This document shows positions 23,213 through 30,823 of a stretch of DNA of 35,464 nucleotides, piece after piece. The notes under the pieces were generated by a model. The model saw nothing but the letters and a program-made list of their open reading frames with translations. It was not told where the DNA came from and searched no databases. This stretch comes from Jiangella endophytica (GTDB lineage: Bacteria > Actinomycetota > Actinomycetes > Jiangellales > Jiangellaceae), in contig NZ_QVAI01000035.1 in assembly GCF_003427025.1 (NCBI RefSeq), forward strand, positions 1-35,464. The letters run 5' to 3'. The translations under genes and the position numbers were made by a program. Position 1 is the first letter of the stretch. Each line of letters begins with the position of its first letter.

Positions 23213-23240
23213 TGACGAATGCAACTGAATCCACATAGAG
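23213..23240 (+). promoter_or_regulatory. Candidate promoter of the rightward aldolase-kinase operon
   Basis: TTGACG (23213-23218) is followed after 16 bp by CATAGA (23235-23240). An AATCCACAT motif lies across the spacer and -10 box. The first start codon, at 23319, is about 79 bp downstream, leaving a leader with no obvious hairpin. Confidence 0.45.
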
Positions 23241-23318
23241 TCACACGCATTCCGCCGCTCGACGACGGTCCCGACCGCGTCCGAGGACATCTCCGTCGAG
23301 CTTGACGAGAGAGAGCTC

Positions 23319-24239
23319 ATGGCTACAGAAGACCCCCTGTTCATCCTGGCCTTCGACCACCGGGTCGCGATGGAGCGCCGGTTCCCCAAGGACTCCGAGA
23401 GCACCGGCGACCGGTACGCGCGGTTCGCCGCGGCCAAGCAGGTCATCCTCGACGGCGCGGTCGCCGCGGTGGGCCAGGGCCTCGACCCGTCGTCGGTGGG
23501 GGTGCTGGTCGACGAGCAGTACGGCGCCCACACCCTGCCGCTGGCCCGCCGGCACGGCTTCACCACCTGCATGCCGGTGGAGCGCAGCCTCGCCCCGCTG
23601 TTCACCCTGGAGCACGGCGACGACTTCGCCACGCACGTCGACGCCTACGACCCCGACCTGGTGAAGGTCCTGGTCTTCCACAACCCGCAGGACGACTCGC
23701 GACCGGACGAGCACCGCGAGCAGCTGGCCCGCCTGGCCGAGTTCAGCCGCTGGTGCGCGCCGCGACGGCAGCGGTTCATGCTCGAGCTGCTGATCCCGGC
23801 CACCGCCGGCCAGCTGGCCGCCGTCGGCGGCGACCAGCGCCGCTTCGACCGTGAGGTGCGTCCGGGCCTGATGCTGGAGGCCGTGCGCCAGGCGCACGCC
23901 GCCGGCGTCGAGCCGGACGTGTGGAAGATCGAGGGCTTCGAGGCCACCGACGACTACGCCGCCGTGGCGGAGCTGTCCCGCAGCGGCGGCCGCGACCACG
24001 TGGTCTGCCTGGTGCTCGGCCGGGCCGCCGGCGACGACGACGTGCGCGGCTGGCTCACCGCCGCCGCGCCGGTGGCGGCCGTCAACGGCTTCGCGATCGG
24101 CCGCAGCATCTTCGAGGGGCCGCTGGAGTCCTGGTTCGCCGGCGACCTCTCCCGCGACGAGGCCGTGGCCGCCATCGGCGCCTCCTACCTGGGCTTCGTC
24201 AGCACCTTCCGTGAGGCGCGCGGGGTGCCGGTGCCGTGA
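23319..24239 (+). CDS. DUF2090 / IolC C-terminal-type aldolase-like protein
   Basis: 306 residues. Segments LFILAFDHRVAMERRFP near the N-terminus, VKVLVFHNPQDD, FMLELLIPAT, and WKIEGFEATDDY match the DUF2090 domain. That domain is fused to the 5-dehydro-2-deoxygluconokinase IolC in many bacteria and is thought to act as the 6-phospho-5-dehydro-2-deoxygluconate aldolase. Here it stands alone, with the kinase role apparently taken by the FGGY protein encoded next. It would split a phosphorylated keto sugar acid into DHAP and a semialdehyde (inference). The ATG at 23319 has only a weak purine-rich site upstream. Confidence 0.8.
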   Translation: MATEDPLFILAFDHRVAMERRFPKDSESTGDRYARFAAAKQVILDGAVAAVGQGLDPSSVGVLVDEQYGAHTLPLARRHGFTTCMPVERSLAPLFTLEHGDDFATHVDAYDPDLVKVLVFHNPQDDSRPDEHREQLARLAEFSRWCAPRRQRFMLELLIPATAGQLAAVGGDQRRFDREVRPGLMLEAVRQAHAAGVEPDVWKIEGFEATDDYAAVAELSRSGGRDHVVCLVLGRAAGDDDVRGWLTAAAPVAAVNGFAIGRSIFEGPLESWFAGDLSRDEAVAAIGASYLGFVSTFREARGVPVP

Positions 24240-25597
24240 CCGGCCTGCTGGTCGGCATCGACGCCGGGACCACGACGGTCAAGGCGGTCGCGCATTCGCT
24301 GACCGGCCAGGTGCTCGGCTCCGGCCGCCGTCCGACGCCGTGGCGGGAGCGCGGCGGCGTCGTGCGGATGGACGCGGACGAGCTGACGGCGGTGGCGCTC
24401 GGCGCGCTCGACGACGCGCTGTCCGGCGTCCCCGGCGACGTCGTCGGCGCCGGGGTCACGGGCATGGCCGAGAGCGGCGTCCTGGTGGACGCCGCCGGTC
24501 GCGCTCTCACGCCGATCCTGGCCTGGTACGACGAGCGGCCCGCCGCCGTGCTGCCGGCCGTCGCCGCCGACGTCGGCGGCGACGACGCGTTCACCACGCG
24601 CACCGGCCTGCCGCTCAGCACCCGCTGCACCGCGGTGAAGACGCGCTGGCTGGCCGACCAGGAACTGGTCGACGGCGTTCCCGCCGGCTGGGCGACGGTG
24701 CCGGAGCTGCTCGTCGAACGCCTCGGCGGCAGGTTCGTCAGCGAGCTGTCGCTGGCCGCCCGGACCGGCTGGCTCGACGTCCACGAGCGGCGCTGGCTGC
24801 CCGGGCACATCGCCGCCAGCGGCGTCCGGCTGTCTCTGCCTGCGCCGGTCCCGGCCGGCGCGCCGGCCGGGCGGGTCGGCGCCGCCGGCGGCCGGCTCGC
24901 CGGCGCGGTGCTGACCGTGAGCGGGCACGACCACTTGTGCGCGGCGGTGGGCGCCGGGGCGACCCGGCCGGGCGACGTCCTGAACTCGCTGGGTACCGGC
25001 GAGGCGATGGTCCGGCAGGCGACGCGCCCGATCGGGCCGGCCGGCACCGTCGCAGCGGTACGGGCCGGTGTCACCGTCGGCTGCCACGTCTTCCCCGGCA
25101 CGCAGTCGCTGTTCACCGGGCTGGGCAGCGGCCTGGCGCTGCGCCGCTTCCTGCGGCTGCTGGGGGTCGCCGAGAACGACCACGACGCCCGGCGCGACCT
25201 CGACGCGGCGGCGCTCGCGCTGCCGCCGGACCAGGTGCCGATCGGCGTGGCCGACGTGGCCGGGGTGGCGGCGACGCTGACCGGCATCCCGGCCGAGCCG
25301 AGCCCGGCCATGGTGTGGCGAGCCGTACTCGACACGGTCATGCGTCGTGGGCACGCCGCGCTCGAGGTCATGGCGAGCGTCACCGGGCCGCACACCCGCG
25401 TCGTCGCCGTCGGCGGCTGGCTGCGCGGCGACGCGGTCGTCGCGACCAAGCGCGCCGCGCTGGGCGACGTCGTCATCCCGCCGGTGGCGGAGGCCGCGGC
25501 GCGCGGCGCGGCACTGTTCGCCGGCCTGGCCGCCGGCCGCTACGACTCCATCGACGAACTCCCCGACCCGACCGACCCGCAGGAGGCGCACCGATGA
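24236..25597 (+). CDS. FGGY-family carbohydrate kinase
   Basis: 453 residues from a GTG that overlaps the previous stop (GTGA). The phosphate-1 motif GIDAGTTTVKA is at residues 7-17; GVTGMAESGVLVD and WYDERPAAVLP are in the N-terminal sugar domain; SGHDHLCAAVGAGATRPGDV and SLGTGEAM give the second ATPase motif; AVGGWLRGD and PVAEAAARGAALFAG lie near the C-terminus. FGGY kinases phosphorylate pentuloses, polyols or sugar acids. The length is slightly short (about 480-500 usual). Its product is presumably the substrate of the DUF2090 aldolase and the ligand of the DeoR repressor. Confidence 0.9.
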   Translation: MTGLLVGIDAGTTTVKAVAHSLTGQVLGSGRRPTPWRERGGVVRMDADELTAVALGALDDALSGVPGDVVGAGVTGMAESGVLVDAAGRALTPILAWYDERPAAVLPAVAADVGGDDAFTTRTGLPLSTRCTAVKTRWLADQELVDGVPAGWATVPELLVERLGGRFVSELSLAARTGWLDVHERRWLPGHIAASGVRLSLPAPVPAGAPAGRVGAAGGRLAGAVLTVSGHDHLCAAVGAGATRPGDVLNSLGTGEAMVRQATRPIGPAGTVAAVRAGVTVGCHVFPGTQSLFTGLGSGLALRRFLRLLGVAENDHDARRDLDAAALALPPDQVPIGVADVAGVAATLTGIPAEPSPAMVWRAVLDTVMRRGHAALEVMASVTGPHTRVVAVGGWLRGDAVVATKRAALGDVVIPPVAEAAARGAALFAGLAAGRYDSIDELPDPTDPQEAHR

Positions 25598-27030
25598 CGA
25601 CCACCAGGCAGATCCGGCAGTTGGTGGCCGGCACGTGGACCGGCGAGCCCGCGACCGAGCGGCGCAACCCCGCCGACCCCGGCGACCTCGTGTCCGTCAC
25701 GGCCTCCGGAGACGCCGGGCTCGTCGACGAGGCCGTCGCGGCGGCGGCCGCCGCCCAGCCCGCGTGGGCCGCGCTGCCGGGCCCGGCCCGCGGCCGGGTG
25801 CTGACCGGAGCCGGTGAGCTGCTCTCGGCGCGGCTCGAGGAGGCGGCGCGCGACCTCACCCGCGAGGAGGGCAAGACGCTGGCCGAGGCCCGCGGCGAGG
25901 TGCAGCGCGCCGCCGACGTGCTGCGGTTCTTCGGCGGCGAGGGCTGGCGGTCGGCCGGCGACGTGTACCCGTCGTCGGTGCCGTCGACCCTGACCTACAC
26001 GCGCAAGGAGCCGGTCGGTGTCGTCGCCGCCATCACGCCCTGGAACTTCCCGATCGCCATCCCGGCCTGGAAGATCGCGCCGGCGCTCGTCGCCGGCAAC
26101 GCCGTCGTGCTCAAGCCTGCCGGCCTGACCACGGTGTCCACCTGGCACCTGGCCCGCGCGCTCGTCGACGCCGGGCTGCCGTCCGGTGTGCTCAACCTGG
26201 TGCACGGGTCCGGTGCGCTGCTCGGCGACGCGCTGGTCAGCCACCGCGACGTCGCGGCGGTGACGTTCACCGGCTCGACCGCCGTCGGGCTGGCGATCCA
26301 GGCCGGCGCGGCCGCCCGGCGAGCCCGGGTGCAGACCGAGATGGGCGGCAAGAACGCCCTGGTCGTCCTCGACGACGCCGATCCCGCGGTGGCCGCCCGG
26401 ATCGCCGCCGCCGGCGGCTTCGCGCTGACCGGGCAGGCGTGCACCGCCACCAGCCGGGTCGTGTGCACGCCCGGGATCGCCGAGGCGTTCACCGCGGCGC
26501 TGGTCGAGGAGGCGCGCCGGTACACGCCCGGCGACGGGCTCGCCGACGGCGTCCTCATGGGCCCCGTGGTCAGCGAGGCACAGCTGGCGACCGACCGCTC
26601 CTACCTGCGCATCGCCGAGGAGGACGGCGGTGAGGTGCTGGCCGGCCGCGATGCCGGCGACGGGCTGTTCCAGCCGCCCGCGGTCGTCACCGGCGTCCGG
26701 CCCGACCACCGCATCGCCCGGGAGGAGGTCTTCGGCCCGGTCGTGTCGGTGCTGCCGGCGACGGACCTCGACGAGGCGATCGACATCGTGAACGGCGTCG
26801 ACTACGGGCTCACGGCCGGTCTCGTCAGCAACGACCTGCGCGCCGTCCACCGGTTCGTGGAGCGGGCCCAGGCGGGCGTCGTCAAGATCAACCGGCCGAC
26901 CAGCGGCCTGGACCTCAACGTGCCGTTCGGCGGGGTGAAGGACTCGTCGACCAACACCTACCGGGAGCAGGGCGCCGCCGCTGTCGACTTCTTCACCTGG
27001 GTGAAGTCGGTCTACGTCGGCCACGACTGA
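25594..27030 (+). CDS. Aldehyde dehydrogenase, alpha-ketoglutaric-semialdehyde dehydrogenase-like
   Basis: 478 residues from an ATG overlapping the kinase stop (ATGA). The catalytic residues are N151 (TPWNFPIAIPAWK), E249 (EMGGKN) and C283 (GQACTATSR); FTGSTAVG binds NAD(P). The CTATSR form around the cysteine is typical of alpha-ketoglutaric-semialdehyde dehydrogenases, the last step in non-phosphorylative sugar-acid pathways, whereas methylmalonate/malonate-semialdehyde dehydrogenases usually show a different motif. It could serve the galactarate route of region 2 as well as the aldolase product of its own operon. The reading frame stays open far upstream, but the overlap and the family fix the start. 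Confidence 0.9.
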   Translation: MTTTRQIRQLVAGTWTGEPATERRNPADPGDLVSVTASGDAGLVDEAVAAAAAAQPAWAALPGPARGRVLTGAGELLSARLEEAARDLTREEGKTLAEARGEVQRAADVLRFFGGEGWRSAGDVYPSSVPSTLTYTRKEPVGVVAAITPWNFPIAIPAWKIAPALVAGNAVVLKPAGLTTVSTWHLARALVDAGLPSGVLNLVHGSGALLGDALVSHRDVAAVTFTGSTAVGLAIQAGAAARRARVQTEMGGKNALVVLDDADPAVAARIAAAGGFALTGQACTATSRVVCTPGIAEAFTAALVEEARRYTPGDGLADGVLMGPVVSEAQLATDRSYLRIAEEDGGEVLAGRDAGDGLFQPPAVVTGVRPDHRIAREEVFGPVVSVLPATDLDEAIDIVNGVDYGLTAGLVSNDLRAVHRFVERAQAGVVKINRPTSGLDLNVPFGGVKDSSTNTYREQGAAAVDFFTWVKSVYVGHD

Positions 27031-27049
27031 CGCCCAGCTGGGTGAGTCG
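27024..27049 (+). terminator. Hairpin at the aldehyde dehydrogenase stop
   Basis: CGACT (27024-27028) pairs with AGTCG (27045-27049) outside an inner palindrome CCCAGCTGGG (27033-27042). It begins within the last codons and could end the operon transcript, but has no T-run. Confidence 0.4.
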
Positions 27050-27080
27050 GCAGGAGGCTCTCCCCTCCGGCCGGTCGGTC

Positions 27081-27168
27081 GGGGCGACGGCCATCATGAG
27101 GCGTTCTGGTGCACCACGAGGCATGCATGCCTGGTGGAGCGGGAGAACGCCTGGTGTCGTACGCAATC
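27081..27168. repeat. 54-bp imperfect palindromic repeat, copy B (inverted)
   Basis: The core spans 27099-27152, centred on 27125/27126 within GCATGCATGC, with the same outer arms AGGCGTTCT and AGAACGCCT. In reverse complement it matches copy A (1876-1929) at 49 of 54 positions, and the similarity extends outward through CATGAyGGCC on one side and GCGTACGAC on the other. It again lies between convergent gene ends (aldehyde dehydrogenase and XylR-type regulator). The rest of the 249-bp gap (27031-27279) holds the hairpin at 27024-27049 and a 13-bp palindrome GGTGATGATCACC at 27169-27181; I see no gene in it. Confidence 0.85.
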
Positions 27169-27279
27169 GGTGATGATCACCCTCATTCATCGACGGTTCG
27201 CTGATGCGGATCACGAGGCGCACCCGCGCCTGCGCCCGGCTACCGCCTCCTGCAGCCGGGAGCGACGGACTGAGCGTGA

Positions 27280-28458
27280 TCACGTCTGCCAGAACGCCTG
27301 GCGGGCGACCGCCCCGTTCACCGTCCGGCGGTACTGGCCCGGCGACTGTCCGGTGTACTTCTTGAAGACGACGCTCATGTACTCGGAGTGGCTGAAGTTC
27401 AGCCGCTCCGCGATCTGCTGCAGCGTCCAGTCGGTCGAGGAGAGCAACTCCGCGACGTGTCCCATGCGGACCCTGATGATCTCGCCGTGCACGGTCCGGC
27501 CCAGCGTCGCGGTGAAGCGGAGGTCCAGCGCGCGCCGCGAGAGCCCGACGTGGCGGAGCACGGCGCTCACGGCGAGGTTCTGGTCCGACCGGGCCCGGAT
27601 GAACCGCAAGGCCTCGGAGACGAGCGGGTCGTCGACGGCGAGGATGTCCGACGACTGGCGGGCGACGATGCGGGTGGGCTCGATGAGCCGCAGTCCAGCC
27701 TCCAGCGAGTGCCCCTGCATCATCAGATCGAGCAGGTGCGCCGCCAGGTACCCGGTCGCGGCCGTGTTGGGCTCGATGCTCGACAGCGGGGGCGTGGTGA
27801 GGTTGCCGATCAGCTCGTCGTTGTCGACCCCGACGACGGCGACGGCGTCGGGGACCGCGAGCCCGGCGATCTTGCAGGCCTCCAGGACCTCCTGGCCGGC
27901 GATGTCGTAGCAGGCGAGGACGCCGACCGGCTTCGGCAGCTCGGTGAGCCAGGTCGCGAGGCGCTCGCGCTCGGCGGCGCGCATGCCGGACGGCCGCATC
28001 CGGAACTCGTGCGGCGTCGCGCCGCGGCGGCGGACGTGGCCGGCGAACCACTCGCCGCGGGTCACCGACCAGGCGAATCGCTCGTCGCCGCAGAAGGCGA
28101 AGTTCCGCAGGCCGCGTTCGGCGAAGTGACCGACGGCCCAGCGGGCGATGGTGCCGTCGTCGGTCTCGACGCCGGGGAGCTCCGGGACCAGGCGGGCCGC
28201 GCTGAGGTCGACGGTCGGCAGCCCGAGCCGCCTGATGAAGCTGGCCGTTCCCTCGTTCTCGATGCGGGCCAGCACGCCGTCGCCGAGCCAGCCCTCCAGC
28301 CAGGAGAAGTCGGTCTCGTGGCGGCTGTGCTCGGCGAGGTAGAGCGACCAGTGCGGGTGCTCCTCGACGTATTTCTTCACGCCGACGAGCAGTCCCCGGG
28401 CGTAGGCGTTCGAGGTCTCGACCAGGAGTGCGACGTGCCGCGTCCCCATGACAGCCAT
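27280..28458 (-). CDS. XylR-type AraC regulator with a LacI-like sugar-binding domain
   Basis: 392 residues, the same length and layout as the xylose activator XylR. The N-terminal 275 residues form a periplasmic-binding-protein-like sensor (HVALLVETSNAYARGLLVGV, VGVLACYDIAGQEVLEACKI, AVVGVDNDELIGNLTTPPLS). Residues about 285-392 form two AraC-type HTH units (LAVSAVLRHVGLSRRALDLR and LQQIAERLNFSHSEYMSVVF, then KKYTGQSPGQYRR). Such proteins activate sugar operons when bound to the sugar. It diverges from the Gfo/Idh-Liv operon, which it most likely controls. The ATG has no Shine-Dalgarno and may be leaderless. Confidence 0.9.
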   Translation of the reverse strand: MAVMGTRHVALLVETSNAYARGLLVGVKKYVEEHPHWSLYLAEHSRHETDFSWLEGWLGDGVLARIENEGTASFIRRLGLPTVDLSAARLVPELPGVETDDGTIARWAVGHFAERGLRNFAFCGDERFAWSVTRGEWFAGHVRRRGATPHEFRMRPSGMRAAERERLATWLTELPKPVGVLACYDIAGQEVLEACKIAGLAVPDAVAVVGVDNDELIGNLTTPPLSSIEPNTAATGYLAAHLLDLMMQGHSLEAGLRLIEPTRIVARQSSDILAVDDPLVSEALRFIRARSDQNLAVSAVLRHVGLSRRALDLRFTATLGRTVHGEIIRVRMGHVAELLSSTDWTLQQIAERLNFSHSEYMSVVFKKYTGQSPGQYRRTVNGAVARQAFWQT

Positions 28459-28464
28459 GTAAAA

Positions 28465-28470
28465 AATCTA
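28465..28470 (-). promoter_or_regulatory. Candidate -10 box for a leaderless regulator transcript
   Basis: TAGATT on the minus strand fits TANNNT and ends six bases before the ATG at 28458, the spacing expected of actinobacterial leaderless mRNAs. No -35 box is evident. The 85-bp gap to the divergent gene also has TTGCG at 28486 and 28505, a possible weak direct repeat. Confidence 0.4.
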
Positions 28471-28543
28471 AGGTCTGATGCTGGATTGCGCATGGTTCGC
28501 CCCGTTGCGTCCTCCGTAACCTTCACGACACAGGAGGTCAACG

Positions 28544-29647
28544 ATGACGCGGAAAGTACGTGTGGCCATCGCCGGACTGGGGTTCGGGTCGGAGTTCGTC
28601 CCGATCTACCAGGCCCATCCGGACGCCGAGCTCGTCGCAGTGTGCCAGCGGACCGAATCGTCGCTCCACGAGACGGCCGACCGTTTCGGTGTACCGGGCC
28701 GCTACTCGGATTTCGCCGCCATGCTCGCGGATCCGGACATCGACGCGGTGCACATCAACACCCCGATTCCGGATCATGCCGGCCAGACCATCGCCGCGCT
28801 CCGGGCGGGCAAGCATGTCGCCTGCACCGTGCCGATGGCCACGACGCTCGACGAGTGCCGGGCCATCGTCTCGGCCGTGCGGGAGTCGGGCAAGAACTAC
28901 ATGATGATGGAGACCGTCGTCTACTCGCGTGAGTTCCTGCACGTGAAGGACCTCCTCGACAACGGCACGCTGGGCCGGATCCAGTTCCTGCGCGGGGCGC
29001 ATCACCAGGAGATGGCCGGCTGGCCCGGCTACTGGGAGGGCCTTCCGCCCATGCACTACGCGACCCACGCCGTGAGCCCGGTGCTGTCGCTGGCCGGCGC
29101 GCTGGCCGAGAGCGTGGTGTGTCTCGGCTCGGGGCGGATCTCCGCGGAGCTCACCGCCACGTACGGATCTCCGTTCGCGGTGGAGAGCGCGCTGGTCACC
29201 CTGCGCGATTCGCCCGTCGGAGCCGAGATCGCCCGCTCGCTGTTCGAGACGGCGCGCGAGTACGTCGAGAGCTTCACCGTGTTCGGCGAACTGGCGACCT
29301 TCGAATGGGAACAGACTCAGGGTTCGGGTCACGTGCTGCACGTCGGAGAGATTCCCAAGCCGGTGGAGATCCCGGACTTCGCCCACCGGCTGCCACCGCA
29401 GATCGCGCCGTTCACGACGCGGGGCGTGTACGACGCCGACAACGAGCACCTCTCGTTCGTCCAGGGCAGCGGGCACGGCGGATCGCATCCGCACCTGGCC
29501 CACGAGTTCGTCCGCAGCATCGTCGAGGACCGAGCCCCGGCGATCGACGAGGTCACCGCCGCGAACTGGACGTCGGTCGGGATCTGCGCCCACGAGTCGG
29601 CCATGAACGGCGGCGCCCGGGTGGCGATCCCGGACTACGCGGCCTGA
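28544..29647 (+). CDS. Gfo/Idh/MocA-family oxidoreductase
   Basis: 367 residues with AGGAGG just upstream of the ATG. The N-terminal Rossmann domain shows VAIAGLGFGSEFVPIYQAHP and LVAVCQRT; VHINTPIPDHAGQTIAALRA and GKHVACTVPMATTLDECR follow. The last segment normally contains the EKP motif whose Lys binds cofactor and substrate; here it reads TVPM, so this Lys is absent. The C-terminal half includes HHQEMAGWPGYWEG and MHYATHAVSP, suggesting sugar-facing His residues. It is probably an NAD(P)-dependent sugar or inositol-type dehydrogenase, or another activity of the superfamily. First gene of the Liv-transporter locus. Confidence 0.88.
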   Translation: MTRKVRVAIAGLGFGSEFVPIYQAHPDAELVAVCQRTESSLHETADRFGVPGRYSDFAAMLADPDIDAVHINTPIPDHAGQTIAALRAGKHVACTVPMATTLDECRAIVSAVRESGKNYMMMETVVYSREFLHVKDLLDNGTLGRIQFLRGAHHQEMAGWPGYWEGLPPMHYATHAVSPVLSLAGALAESVVCLGSGRISAELTATYGSPFAVESALVTLRDSPVGAEIARSLFETAREYVESFTVFGELATFEWEQTQGSGHVLHVGEIPKPVEIPDFAHRLPPQIAPFTTRGVYDADNEHLSFVQGSGHGGSHPHLAHEFVRSIVEDRAPAIDEVTAANWTSVGICAHESAMNGGARVAIPDYAA

Positions 29648-29697
29648 CATCCGCCGCGGCCGGCGGCAGTCGTCGTTCCGGCCGGTCACCACACGCA

Positions 29698-29730
29698 CAG
29701 GTCGTCCGACGACCCTGCGCCGATCGGCGC
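29698..29730 (+). promoter_or_regulatory. Two adjacent stem-loops before the Liv-type permease gene
   Basis: The first (29698-29717) pairs CAGGTCGTC with GACGACCCTG, leaving one bulged base. The second is a perfect 14-bp palindrome GCGCCGATCGGCGC (29717-29730). They precede the permease Shine-Dalgarno GGGAGG. They may partly terminate or stabilise the transcript between the oxidoreductase and transporter genes. Confidence 0.4.
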
Positions 29731-29749
29731 TGACCTGCGGGAGGTACTG

Positions 29750-30823
29750 ATGACACCTGCCCTGATCGATGCGGACCGGAGTTCCCCGAAGGGCCGGGTG
29801 ACGGAACTGCGCCGGCCTTCCGTCTGGGTCGCCGCCGTCGTGGGCGCGGCGGTGGCCGCCTGGGTGCTGTTCCTCGCCGAGGGCACCCCGGCCGGCGCCG
29901 CCGTCGACGACCCCGGCAAGTTCCTGGTGACGGTCCTGGACGGTGTGACGTTCGCCGGCCTGCTCTTCGTCGCGGCGTCCGGCTTCACGCTGATCTTCGG
30001 CCTGATGCGCACGGTGAACATGGCCCACGGGTCGCTGTTCCTGCTGGCCGCCTATGTCGCCATCAGGGTGCAGGAGGCGATGGTCGGCCGGTCCCGCAAC
30101 ATCGACCCGGCCGACGTCGGCCTGCTCGACTGGCTCGTCCCGCTGCTGGCCGGCGCCGGCGTCGCCGCGGTGCTGGGACTGCTGATCCAGCAGGTGTTCC
30201 TGCAATGGAACGAGGGCCAGGAGATGCGGCAGACCCTCGTGACGCTCGCGATCACCGTCGTGCTGGCCGACCAGATGCTGCGTGAGTTCGGCGGGCTGGC
30301 ACAGCGGATGGTCTGGCCGGGCGCGGTGACGCACTTCTTCTCCGTCATGGGGGAGCGCTACGCCGTCACCAGGCTCTTCATGCTCGCCATCGCCGTGCTG
30401 GTCGGTGTCGCGCTGTGGCTCTGGCTCACCCGCACGAGCGTCGGCATGGTCATCCGGGCCGGCGTGGACGACCGCCAGATGGTGCGTGGCCTGGGCATCA
30501 ACATCCGGCGGGTCTTCGCGCTCACCTTCCTCGCCGGCTCGTTCCTGGCCGGCGTCGGCGGGGTACTGGGCGCCTCGTTCGCCGGCGCGGCCCCCGGAAC
30601 GGACGGCAGCTGGCTGCTGAACGCGCTCGTCGTCGTGATCATCGGTGGCCTCGGGTCGCTCAAGGGCGCCGCCGCCGGCTCGTTGTTGTACGGCATGGTG
30701 GTCGCCTTCTCGCCCGCGTACCTGCCGAGCCAGTACTCCTACTACGCGATCATCATGACGTTCGGTCTTCTGGCGCTCGTGCTGGCCGTGCGTCCCTACG
30801 GGCTGTTCGGGAGGCCGGCATGA
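29750..30823 (+). CDS. livH: ABC transporter permease, LivH type (HAAT family)
   Basis: 357 residues. After a polar N-terminus and a first membrane segment (VAAVVGAAVAAWVLFLAEGT), the LivH core starts with DGVTFAGLLFVAASGFTLIF and GLMRTVNMAHGSLFLLAAYV, the hallmark of this permease family. GMVIRAGVDDRQMVRGLGIN and FALTFLAGSFLAGVGGVLGA form the conserved cytoplasmic loop and last membrane segments. Although named for branched-chain amino acids, the neighbours here (oxidoreductase, sugar epimerase, XylR-type regulator) suggest a carbohydrate-derived substrate. The N-terminal extension is longer than in E. coli LivH (about 308 residues). Confidence 0.93.
   Translation: MTPALIDADRSSPKGRVTELRRPSVWVAAVVGAAVAAWVLFLAEGTPAGAAVDDPGKFLVTVLDGVTFAGLLFVAASGFTLIFGLMRTVNMAHGSLFLLAAYVAIRVQEAMVGRSRNIDPADVGLLDWLVPLLAGAGVAAVLGLLIQQVFLQWNEGQEMRQTLVTLAITVVLADQMLREFGGLAQRMVWPGAVTHFFSVMGERYAVTRLFMLAIAVLVGVALWLWLTRTSVGMVIRAGVDDRQMVRGLGINIRRVFALTFLAGSFLAGVGGVLGASFAGAAPGTDGSWLLNALVVVIIGGLGSLKGAAAGSLLYGMVVAFSPAYLPSQYSYYAIIMTFGLLALVLAVRPYGLFGRPA

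Noticed and set aside
24211..25593. Upstream extension of the aldehyde dehydrogenase frame over the kinase gene
   Set aside because: The translation there is arginine-rich with no domain; the ALDH family start coincides with the ATGA overlap at 25594.
25594..27030. Methylmalonate/malonate-semialdehyde dehydrogenase identity, suggested by the IolC-type aldolase upstream
   Set aside because: The catalytic-Cys motif GQACTATSR points to the ketoglutaric-semialdehyde type; substrate assay would be needed to exclude malonate semialdehyde.
27291..27303. Possible third copy of the palindromic repeat, from the motif CCAGAACGCCTGG
   Set aside because: Only one arm-like motif is present and it lies in the regulator's last codons; the central GCATGCATGC is missing.
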